A stretch of DNA of 7,338 nucleotides, from positions 1-7,338 of the forward strand of contig CAJMOP010000099.1 in the NCBI GenBank assembly GCA_905215115.1, in the 5' to 3' direction. Source of the DNA: an uncultured bacterium (lineage in GTDB: Bacteria > Actinomycetota > Coriobacteriia > Coriobacteriales > Coriobacteriaceae). Position 1 is the stretch's first letter; each line of letters opens with the position of its first letter. Made by a program: the position numbers and the translations under genes. Below are positions 1-4,852 of the stretch, one piece after another. The notes under the pieces were generated by a model. The model saw nothing but the letters and a program-made list of their open reading frames with translations. It searched no databases and was not told the DNA's origin.

Positions 1-84
1 CGCCGTTCCCGCAAGCCGCGCCAGGATGGTGGCGAGGGCTCGACCCCGTCTTCGTCCGCACCACAACCGCCCGCCGGCGAATAA
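1..84 (+). CDS. C-terminal end of an unidentified protein
   Basis: The first frame is open from base 1 and stops at TAA 82-84, giving 27 residues of a gene that begins before the window. The segment is basic at first (RRSRKPRQ) and then rich in Gly, Ser and Pro, ending PPAGE. It looks like a disordered tail with no domain that could identify the family. The codon use is GC-rich like the neighbouring genes, and a hairpin follows the stop, which supports a true gene end here. No function can be assigned from this fragment. Confidence 0.55.
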   Translation, partial: RRSRKPRQDGGEGSTPSSSAPQPPAGE

Positions 85-112
85 CGCCCGCGAGCGGATT
101 TAGCCCGCCTTG

Positions 113-129
113 CCCCGAGCGCATCGGGG
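113..129 (+). terminator. Short hairpin after the first gene, possible weak terminator
   Basis: CCCCGA (113-118) pairs with TCGGGG (124-129) around a five-base loop. The bases after it (TATCAT) are not a real T-tract, so intrinsic termination would be weak. The position 28 bases after a stop codon and before comF fits a gene boundary. Confidence 0.35.
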
Positions 130-147
130 TATCATAGCGCCGAATCA

Positions 148-183
148 ACAACCCTCCCTGCGACCGAATGTAGGGAGGGTTGT
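148..183 (+). promoter_or_regulatory. Hairpin that holds the comF ribosome binding site
   Basis: A perfect 12-bp inverted repeat pairs 148-159 (ACAACCCTCCCT) with 172-183 (AGGGAGGGTTGT). The 3' arm contains GGAGGG at 174-179, which is the only good Shine-Dalgarno sequence for the TTG start at 187, with a spacer of seven bases. Folding would therefore hide the ribosome binding site. The hairpin might instead act as a terminator for the upstream gene, but the bases after it (GTCTTG) are not a T-tract. Regulation is inferred; the pairing is directly visible. Confidence 0.6.
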
Positions 184-186
184 GTC

Positions 187-993
187 TTGAAGAGCCATCT
201 GAACATATCGAGCCGTCTGCAGGGTGCCGGTGCCCTACCGTTTGCGGACGAATTGCTACCGTTTGCCGAGCGGGTGGCACGCGAGGCGCTCGAGGCATTG
301 TCGCCAACACGATGTGCCGGCTGCGAGCGCGCCGGTGCGCTTATTTGCCAAGACTGCCTGGCCGCGCTCACGCTCATCGACCCACGTCATAGCTGTACCC
401 GATGCGGCGCCCCGTTTGGGGATTTGCTGTGCACTGAGTGTTCGGTCGAGGGCACGTCTTCGGCAATGGCGGAGGCGCTCGACCGCTGCCTGGCGTGTGC
501 CGTCTATGCGCATCCGCTGCCGCGCATCATTAAAGCGTACAAGGATGCGGGCGAGCGACGTCTGGCTCCGTATCTGGCGGAGCTGCTCTACGACACCGCC
601 CTGCATGCCCAGATCGTAGCGCCCGAACGCTTAGGAGGTGTGCTGTCCAGTGCGGATGCGGTGGTGTTTGTGCCTGCGACGGCGGCAGCGTTTCGGCGGC
701 GTGGTTTTGATCATATGGAGGCTATTGCGCGCCCATTTTGCGAGCTGTCGGGTGTTCCCCTGCTCGATGCTCTCGTCAAGTACGGGCATGGCGACCAGCG
801 CGAACTCGGTCGTGAGGAGCGCCGCGAGCGTGCCCAAGGCATGTACGAGACGGTTGAGGACGTGCACGGCCGCCGCCTGCTGCTTATCGATGACGTTATC
901 ACCACGGGTGCGACGATGGCCGCGGCTTCGGCGGAACTCAAGCGCGCCGGTGCTGCGGCAGTCGATGGCCTCGCTATCGCACGCGTTTGGTAG
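187..993 (+). CDS. comFC: ComF family phosphoribosyltransferase-like protein
   Basis: This 268-residue protein fits the ComF/ComFC family, cytoplasmic proteins linked to DNA uptake in naturally competent bacteria and related to type I phosphoribosyltransferases. The N-terminal part has four CxxC pairs (C43/C46, C54/C57, C70/C73, C82/C85), as expected for the zinc-binding region. The C-terminal part carries the PRPP-binding signature LLLIDDVITTGATM (residues 231-244), with the paired aspartates D235 and D236 and the TTG loop. The length is slightly above the usual 220-250 residues because about 40 residues precede the first cysteine pair. TTG at 187 was chosen because GGAGGG lies seven bases before it. 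A later start cannot be excluded, but it must lie before the first CxxC. The next gene starts ten bases after the stop. A role in transformation is family knowledge, and no other competence gene is visible here. Confidence 0.9.
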   Translation: MKSHLNISSRLQGAGALPFADELLPFAERVAREALEALSPTRCAGCERAGALICQDCLAALTLIDPRHSCTRCGAPFGDLLCTECSVEGTSSAMAEALDRCLACAVYAHPLPRIIKAYKDAGERRLAPYLAELLYDTALHAQIVAPERLGGVLSSADAVVFVPATAAAFRRRGFDHMEAIARPFCELSGVPLLDALVKYGHGDQRELGREERRERAQGMYETVEDVHGRRLLLIDDVITTGATMAAASAELKRAGAAAVDGLAIARVW

Positions 994-1003
994 GGGTGGT
1001 TTT

Positions 1004-2113
1004 GTGGCAGTAAAGATTGAGCGGTGCAACGAGCCGACAGGCGAACAGCTAGCAGCTTCCGTAATCCTAACAGGCGCCTCGGCGCTACGCATGATGCGCG
1101 CCGAGCGCCGACAAATGGGTTACATCAGCTGGAGGGACCTCGATCCCGATGAAGAGCGCCGTGTGCTGTGCACGTCGTCGCCCTCGACCGAGGACATCTA
1201 TCTTCCCGACTTGGTGCGGATTGGGGCCGCAAGCGGCGAGGTACAAGAAGATCTTTGCTTGCTGGTGGGATCTGCGGCGCAGCGCCGCCGCATGCCTGGC
1301 GTGGGCTGGTCCGTATGCTCCGGGTTGCCCGCCGGCTCGATTCTAGAGGTGGAACCGGGGGTGTACAGTCTATCTCCCGAGGCCCTTTGTGTTGCCGTCG
1401 CCCGCGAGGTCGGCTGTATCCAGGCATTTGCCCTGGCCCAGGAGCTGTGCTCTAAGATTTCGCTGAGTGACCGCGGGAAGTATCTGCCTCCCTACACCTC
1501 GCCTGTTACGAATAAACTTGCAAAGGACAAGGACCAGCCAGCAGACGTGGGCTACTTTGAGGTTGAGCCGGTGCTGATGCCCGATCGTCTGGCAGATTAT
1601 CTCGCGGTATGCAAGGGGACCGCGGCCAAACAGCTGCAGCGGCTGTGCCCCTATCTGTCAGAAAACCTGCGCTCACCCATGGAGTGCATCATGCTCGCCC
1701 TGTTTTCGCTTCCGTTTTCCTATGGCGGATTTGCCTGCGGTCCCTTTAAGACCGACTACAAGATCGAGTTCGATGACCGCGCGCAGGCAATCTCGGGGAT
1801 GCCGCATGCAGTTTGCGATGCGTATCAGGAAGCAGCCCGGTTTGACCTGGAATACAACGGCGAGCTGGGCCATTCCTCTCGGAGGGGACGTATCCATGAT
1901 GAAAAGCGCAACACGGGCTTGATTACTATGGGAATCGAGGTCGCGACGGTCAACAACGAAATGCTCTGTGACATGGAAGCGGTGGAAGCGCTCGCATGGC
2001 GCGTGCACCAGCGTATGCGAAAGCGGTACCGGAATCGTGTCGATGCCCGCAGGAAGAAGCAAGAGGCGTTGCTTAACACGCTGCGGGCGTGTTTTGGGCT
2101 TAAGCCGGTCTAA
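1004..2113 (+). CDS. Vsr/DUF559-like (PD-(D/E)xK-type) endonuclease-domain protein
   Basis: This 369-residue protein starts at GTG 1004 with AGGGG (992-996) seven bases upstream. That site overlaps the comF stop codon, so translation is probably coupled. The frame is open further upstream inside comF, but that part is a shadow. The first 220 residues have no motif I can name with certainty; they resemble the N-terminal regions of actinobacterial proteins with a Vsr-like domain, including a TGASALRM segment and a SPMEC...LP...GG stretch from residue 224. The C-terminal domain has the pattern of the Vsr/DUF559 fold: D272, E283 in LEYNG, H290, then D299 and R302 in DEKRN, a short helix, G, and a beta strand IEVATV. 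The very end is basic, with many Arg and Lys. Family members are nucleases or nuclease-like proteins. The usual lysine after the acidic pair is not obvious, so activity is uncertain. No methyltransferase or toxin-antitoxin partner lies next to it. Confidence 0.72.
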   Translation: MAVKIERCNEPTGEQLAASVILTGASALRMMRAERRQMGYISWRDLDPDEERRVLCTSSPSTEDIYLPDLVRIGAASGEVQEDLCLLVGSAAQRRRMPGVGWSVCSGLPAGSILEVEPGVYSLSPEALCVAVAREVGCIQAFALAQELCSKISLSDRGKYLPPYTSPVTNKLAKDKDQPADVGYFEVEPVLMPDRLADYLAVCKGTAAKQLQRLCPYLSENLRSPMECIMLALFSLPFSYGGFACGPFKTDYKIEFDDRAQAISGMPHAVCDAYQEAARFDLEYNGELGHSSRRGRIHDEKRNTGLITMGIEVATVNNEMLCDMEAVEALAWRVHQRMRKRYRNRVDARRKKQEALLNTLRACFGLKPV

Positions 2114-2173
2114 TTTGCGACGAAAATAGGGGGTTAATCATATGCCCTGGCCAAAATATGGCAAATATGAGTA

Positions 2174-2194
2174 CTGTCACTAAATCAGTAACAG
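2174..2194. other. Imperfect palindrome inside the left arm
   Basis: CTGTCACT (2174-2181) pairs with AGTAACAG (2187-2194) with one mismatch around a five-base centre. The same motif occurs inverted in the right arm. It has the size and symmetry of a binding site for a dimeric protein, either a transposase or a repressor. No binding protein can be named. Confidence 0.4.
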
Positions 2195-2317
2195 CAAAAT
2201 CAAAGAATTTAGGACTCGGAGGCGGCATAAAGTAAGAAGATAATAAACAAATGTAGAATAACTAAGCATCAGATTGGCGACACTGAGCGCAAAATCTGTC
2301 CGAGAGGTCAAAATTGC

Positions 2318-2338
2318 CTGTTACTAAATTGGTGACAG
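2318..2338. other. Imperfect palindrome inside the right arm
   Basis: CTGTTACT (2318-2325) faces GGTGACAG (2331-2338) around a five-base centre, the inverted counterpart of the left-arm palindrome. As RNA it pairs with two G-U wobbles. Three of the four differences between the arms of the element fall inside this motif, yet both copies keep most of the pairing. Confidence 0.4.
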
Positions 2339-2364
2339 TACTCATATTTGCCATTTTTTGGCCA

Positions 2365-2413
2365 GGGCACCCCAAGAAGGGTGCCCCGGAGCTCCCCATA
2401 GGGGAGCTCCGGG
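2365..2413. terminator. Two adjacent GC-rich hairpins, possible terminator remnant
   Basis: GGGCACCC (2365-2372) pairs with GGGTGCCC (2379-2386). The next stem pairs 2385-2397 with 2401-2413, 13 bp around the loop ATA, sharing two bases with the first stem. The second stem has the same CCCC-loop-GGGG core and flanking pattern as the strong terminator at 3938-3971, but it is followed by GCTTCACA and not by a T-tract. It may end transcripts arriving from the nuclease gene or may be a degraded terminator. The first hairpin overlaps the end of the inverted-repeat element by five bases. Confidence 0.45.
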
Positions 2414-2485
2414 CTTCACAGGGGCACGAATAGCCCACTCCGACCTGCGAAATCTGTACTCGCGATGCGAATGACGCCCCTAACC

Positions 2486-2514
2486 TTAAACTTTAGCTTG
2501 AACTTAGCTATAAT
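2486..2514 (+). promoter_or_regulatory. Sigma-70-like promoter for the structured RNA and lipoprotein
   Basis: A perfect -10 box TATAAT lies at 2509-2514. A weak -35 candidate, TTAAAC, lies at 2486-2491 with a 17-base spacer. The surrounding bases are AT-rich compared with the flanks. Transcription would begin near 2520-2522, which is exactly where the long-range helix of the RNA candidate begins. That agreement of two independent signals raises the confidence. Confidence 0.62.
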
Positions 2515-2520
2515 GCGCTA

Positions 2521-2790
2521 CGTTCCTACCAGGCTGTGGTTGCGGACGGACGAAATGCCCGTCCTAGTCCAAGACAGACGCGGTCAAAGGGATCCACGTA
2601 AGCGACCGCGTGCGCGCGGCGCGATCATGGCGCGTCCTAGATGTAAGCCGCACCGTCCGTTCTACTTTCTTTGGGGCAATACCGCCTCGCGGGCGAGCGG
2701 GTCAGTCGTGAAGGTGGCTGCGGCCTCCCGAGCAAACACCCCGGTGCGCAAGTGTGGGGTCAAATACCAGGTCAGCTGGTGGGAACAACC
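2521..2790 (+). ncRNA. Candidate large structured RNA, possibly a raiA-motif RNA
   Basis: Bases 2522-2536 pair with 2773-2786 in a 14-bp helix with one bulged G (2533) and one G-U pair, enclosing about 236 bases. Inside are local hairpins: GGAC-GGAC (2544-2551) with GTCC..GTCC (2561-2570, a two-base bulge); 2578-2585 with 2604-2611 (8 bp); a GGTGGC/GCCTCC stem near 2713-2728; and ACCCC/GGGGT near 2738-2760 capped by a GCAA tetraloop. An alternative long-range pairing joins 2542-2549 to 2653-2660. The 5' end coincides with the start expected from the TATAAT box. A reading frame runs through the region into the lipoprotein, but its codon use is unlike the neighbouring genes and includes AGA, AGG, CGA and GTA. 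It lacks the conserved blocks of RNase P RNA, tmRNA and SRP RNA. The raiA assignment rests on size, complexity and position between comF and hpf, not on a sequence match. Confidence 0.48.
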
Positions 2791-2863
2791 CGATATTCCG
2801 CGCAACGCACGGATCGTATACGACACAGAAGGCAGGGTAGTGGACATGGTGAGGGGCAGCTTG

Positions 2864-3871
2864 ATGCACGCGGCTCGGTTAGGTGCTGGGACCGCAGCGG
2901 TCATCGCCGTTTTGGGCCTGAGCGGATGCGCGTTCAACCCGCTGTCTACGTTCACGACTCCCACGATCGACCAGATCGAGTACGAGACCGTCACGCCCGC
3001 GGTGTCGGATGATGCCCTGGTCACCCCCGGTACCCTGACGGTTGCCCTCGATACCTCCGATGCGCCGCAGGCCATGCAGGGCGCTGACGGCGAGCTCACG
3101 GGGTATGCAGTCGACGCTGCCCGCGCCCTCGCAAGCCGCATGGGCCTTAAGGTCGCCTTTGTCGATGCGTCCTCGGCAGGTTCCGCGCTCGGTGACAAAA
3201 AGGCTGATATCTTTATCGGCGAGATCAACTCCACGGATGGGGACGTTAGCTCGCTCGGCACGTGCCTGTACGATGCCGCTTCCGTGTTCGGTAAAACCAG
3301 CGATGGTGGGTCGCTGAGCGTTTCCACCGATACCCTTAACACGTCTACTCTGGGTATCCAGATGTCCTCGGCCTCGCAGGAGGCGCTTGCTAAGCAGAGC
3401 ATCACCGCCAACCAAAAGACTTACTCCAACATCAACGAGTGCTTTGAGGCGCTCGAGTCCGGCGAGGTCGACTATGTGATCTGCGACTCCACGGCTGGCG
3501 GTTACCTTGCGCGACTGATGAGCGAGATCTCCTATGTCGGTGCGCTCGAGGCGCCCTCGACGCTTGGTGTTGCAGGCCTTTCGTCCAATGACGAACTGTG
3601 TCGTGCCGTGAGCGATGCCCTCGACGGTATTACGGCCGACGGCACGCTCGAGGCGGTCCACTGCGTCTGGTACGGCACGATGCCCTACGACCTCACCACT
3701 AAGACGGTTTCGGGCGCTAACGTGCAGCCGGGCGACTCTGAGTCCAGCGAGACCACATCCTCCGGCAGCGAGTCCTCCGATTCCAACAATGAGACCGCAT
3801 CCTCCGAAGACAAATCGTCCAGCCAGGAAGACACCATCACCGACGACGACATTAACAAGCTTAATAGCTAG
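2864..3871 (+). CDS. Lipoprotein of the bacterial solute-binding protein family 3 type
   Basis: The 335-residue product starts with a lipoprotein signal: Arg5, a hydrophobic stretch, and the lipobox LSGC with Cys22 as the lipidated residue. After a Thr/Pro linker comes a periplasmic-binding-protein domain (about residues 55-285) resembling family 3 amino-acid binders, with LTVALDTSDAPQ, then GELTGYAVDAARALASRMGL, and ADIFIGEIN. The last 46 residues are a Ser/Glu/Asp-rich tail. ATG 2864 was chosen because AGGGG (2852-2856) lies seven bases before it. ATG 2846 (341 residues) is a real alternative, and the much longer open frame upstream crosses the promoter and RNA candidate. No ABC permease or ATPase gene is adjacent, so transport is unproven. 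The arginine that usually binds the amino-acid carboxylate after the D...G motif is not evident, so the ligand may differ or the protein may be a sensor. It would be anchored on the outer face of the membrane. Confidence 0.82.
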   Translation: MHAARLGAGTAAVIAVLGLSGCAFNPLSTFTTPTIDQIEYETVTPAVSDDALVTPGTLTVALDTSDAPQAMQGADGELTGYAVDAARALASRMGLKVAFVDASSAGSALGDKKADIFIGEINSTDGDVSSLGTCLYDAASVFGKTSDGGSLSVSTDTLNTSTLGIQMSSASQEALAKQSITANQKTYSNINECFEALESGEVDYVICDSTAGGYLARLMSEISYVGALEAPSTLGVAGLSSNDELCRAVSDALDGITADGTLEAVHCVWYGTMPYDLTTKTVSGANVQPGDSESSETTSSGSESSDSNNETASSEDKSSSQEDTITDDDINKLNS

Positions 3872-3880
3872 TTATTGCTA

Positions 3881-3916
3881 GGGGTGGTGTCTCCTATGCG
3901 CTAGGAGAGATGCCCC
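3881..3916 (+). terminator. Long imperfect hairpin after the lipoprotein gene
   Basis: CTCCTA (3891-3896) pairs with TAGGAG (3902-3907), extended by T3890-A3908, and GGGG (3881-3884) pairs with CCCC (3913-3916) across an internal loop. It begins nine bases after the stop codon and precedes the main terminator. There is no T-tract, so it may protect the transcript's 3' end or assist termination. Confidence 0.45.
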
Positions 3917-3937
3917 TTCACGGTTTCAACACGCACT

Positions 3938-3971
3938 GCCGGGCTTCCCCAATAGGGGAGCCCGGCTTTTT
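3938..3971 (+). terminator. Intrinsic terminator of the lipoprotein transcript
   Basis: GCCGGGCTTCCCC (3938-3950) pairs with GGGGAGCCCGGC (3955-3966) in a 12-bp GC-rich stem with one bulged T and the loop AATA, followed directly by TTTTT (3967-3971). This is a textbook Rho-independent terminator on the plus strand. Confidence 0.88.
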
Positions 3972-4188
3972 CATCTCTATAAAACCAGCAGGTCAAAGCC
4001 AATTTGCGGGACCAAATACAAAGTCGCCGGCTCCCTCCTATAGCGCACTTTGCCACAGAAAAGTGCGAGACTTCGGTATGCGGTATCAAGCAATCGTTAT
4101 TCGGGTCTTTGGGAATCCGCGTGATTAAATGCACGGCAATGGGTACATAGCCAGTACAGTAAGTCCCCGAGGCAGATTGGAGCCACGT
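3972..4188 (+). other. Gene-free leader upstream of hpf with one clear hairpin
   Basis: Between the terminator and the hpf start there is no supported gene. CGCACTTT (4044-4051) pairs with AAAGTGCG (4060-4067) in a perfect 8-bp stem with an eight-base loop. No convincing -35/-10 pair was found: TACAGT (4155-4160) and TTAAAT (4125-4130) are possible -10 boxes but lack -35 partners at a good distance. The hpf promoter should nevertheless lie here, because strong terminators stand on both sides of hpf. The short open frame over 3910-4128 overlaps the terminator and has no ribosome binding site. Confidence 0.5.
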
Positions 4189-4773
4189 ATGGATATCAAG
4201 GTTTCTGGACGCAAGACGACGGTAACCGATGCTCTGCGTGCGCATGTGGATGAGAAGATCGGCGAGGCGCTCAAGGTTTTCGATATCGAGCCCATGACGG
4301 TCGACGTTGTACTTCGCTATGAGAAGAACCCCTCGAACCCCAACCCGGCAATCGTCGAGGTTACGGTTCGTGCCCGCGGTTCGGTGATTCGCGTTGCCGA
4401 GCACGGTGCAGATATGTACGCCGCCATCGACCTCTCCGCCGATAAGGTCACCCGCCAGCTGCGCAAGTTTAAGACCAAGGTCGTGGACAACCGCCAGGGC
4501 GGTGCCAGCGCAGCGGATGTCGCACCGGTCGAGCGCGTCGAGGATCTGGCCGACCTGTTGCTGCCCGAGGAGGAGGACGACCTGCTCGTCCGCGAGAAGG
4601 TCATCGATGTCACCCCGATGACTGAGGAGCAGGCGCTGGTGCAGACCGATCTGCTCGGCCACGACTTCTACGTGTTTGAGAACGCGACGACTGGCCTCAT
4701 CAATGTGGTGTATCACCGTAAGAATGGTGGATATGGCATCATCAAGCCCCGCATCGAAACACTTGACGAGTAA
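4189..4773 (+). CDS. hpf: Long-form ribosome hibernation promoting factor
   Basis: The 194-residue protein is a long HPF (also called RaiA or YvyD), which binds the 30S subunit near the mRNA and tRNA sites and, through its C-terminal domain, pairs ribosomes into inactive 100S dimers in slow growth. The N-terminal domain (about 1-98) begins MDIKVSGRKTTVTDALRAHV as typical for the family. An acidic linker rich in Glu and Asp follows (about 105-138). The C-terminal dimerisation domain (about 139-190) has LLGHDFYVFENATTGLINV and HRKNGGYGIIKPR. ATG 4189 is set by GGAG at 4179-4182, six bases upstream, and by alignment with the usual family N-terminus; the in-frame ATG at 4129 would add 20 residues unlike the family. 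The gene is isolated by terminators on both sides. Length and domain order are normal for long HPF. Confidence 0.95.
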   Translation: MDIKVSGRKTTVTDALRAHVDEKIGEALKVFDIEPMTVDVVLRYEKNPSNPNPAIVEVTVRARGSVIRVAEHGADMYAAIDLSADKVTRQLRKFKTKVVDNRQGGASAADVAPVERVEDLADLLLPEEEDDLLVREKVIDVTPMTEEQALVQTDLLGHDFYVFENATTGLINVVYHRKNGGYGIIKPRIETLDE

Positions 4774-4777
4774 AATA

Positions 4778-4799
4778 CGTTAACTTGCATGAGTTAACG
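4778..4799 (+). other. AT-rich hairpin just after hpf
   Basis: CGTTAACT (4778-4785) pairs perfectly with AGTTAACG (4792-4799) around a six-base loop. It begins five bases after the stop codon and four bases before the main terminator. It could be an operator-like palindrome or part of the 3' end structure of the hpf message. Confidence 0.45.
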
Positions 4800-4802
4800 G
4801 TT

Positions 4803-4834
4803 GGCGGCCATCCCATGCGGGTGGCCGCCTTTTT
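4803..4834 (+). terminator. Intrinsic terminator of hpf
   Basis: GGCGGCCA (4803-4810) pairs with TGGCCGCC (4822-4829), and inside it CCC pairs with GGG with one bulged T, around the loop ATGC. TTTTT follows at 4830-4834. This is a strong Rho-independent terminator that separates hpf from the DegV gene. Confidence 0.9.
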
Positions 4835-4852
4835 ACGTAAGGAGTCGCTTTG

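Larger units (their letters stand above)
2143..2369. repeat. 227-bp element with 52-bp inverted terminal repeats, MITE-like
   Basis: The left arm (2143-2194) and right arm (2318-2369) are reverse complements over 52 bases with four mismatches. Both begin with TGCCCTGGCC when read inward. The 123-bp core (2195-2317) is AT-rich, has no coding frame worth calling and contains further pairing: CTCGGA (2215-2220) with TCCGAG (2299-2304), and CAGATT (2270-2275) with AATCTG (2293-2298). The whole element could fold into one long stem. Size, inverted ends and AT content fit a non-autonomous mobile element. No clear target-site duplication is visible at the edges, and no transposase is present, so mobility is inferred. 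It could instead be a large regulatory or termination structure. Confidence 0.65.

Noticed and set aside
130..135. TATCAT as a -10 box for comF
   Set aside because: The only -35-like bases (TTGCCC at 110-115) leave a spacer of 14, too short for a standard promoter. It may still be used, but the sequence alone does not support it.
638..1003. Upstream extension of the nuclease-like frame into comF
   Set aside because: This part overlaps the conserved PRPP-binding region of comF in another frame. GTG 1004 with its own ribosome binding site is the sensible start.
2521..2790. RNase P RNA, tmRNA or SRP RNA as the identity of the structured RNA
   Set aside because: The conserved GAGGAAAGTCC block of RNase P, the tmRNA ends and tag, and the GGAAGG..AGCAGC core of SRP RNA are all missing; a GGGTCAG...GAAGG stretch near 2699 is only a partial likeness to SRP RNA.
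2465..2863. N-terminal extension of the lipoprotein in the same open frame
   Set aside because: It would include the TATAAT box, would place more than 100 residues before a lipoprotein signal peptide, and has codon use unlike the neighbours. A strong ribosome binding site precedes ATG 2864.
2662..3411. A 249-codon open frame on the minus strand opposite the lipoprotein
   Set aside because: Shadow of the plus-strand coding frame, with no recognisable domain and no start signal.
3910..4128. A 72-codon plus-strand frame before hpf
   Set aside because: It runs through the terminator hairpin, lacks a ribosome binding site and has no protein-like composition.
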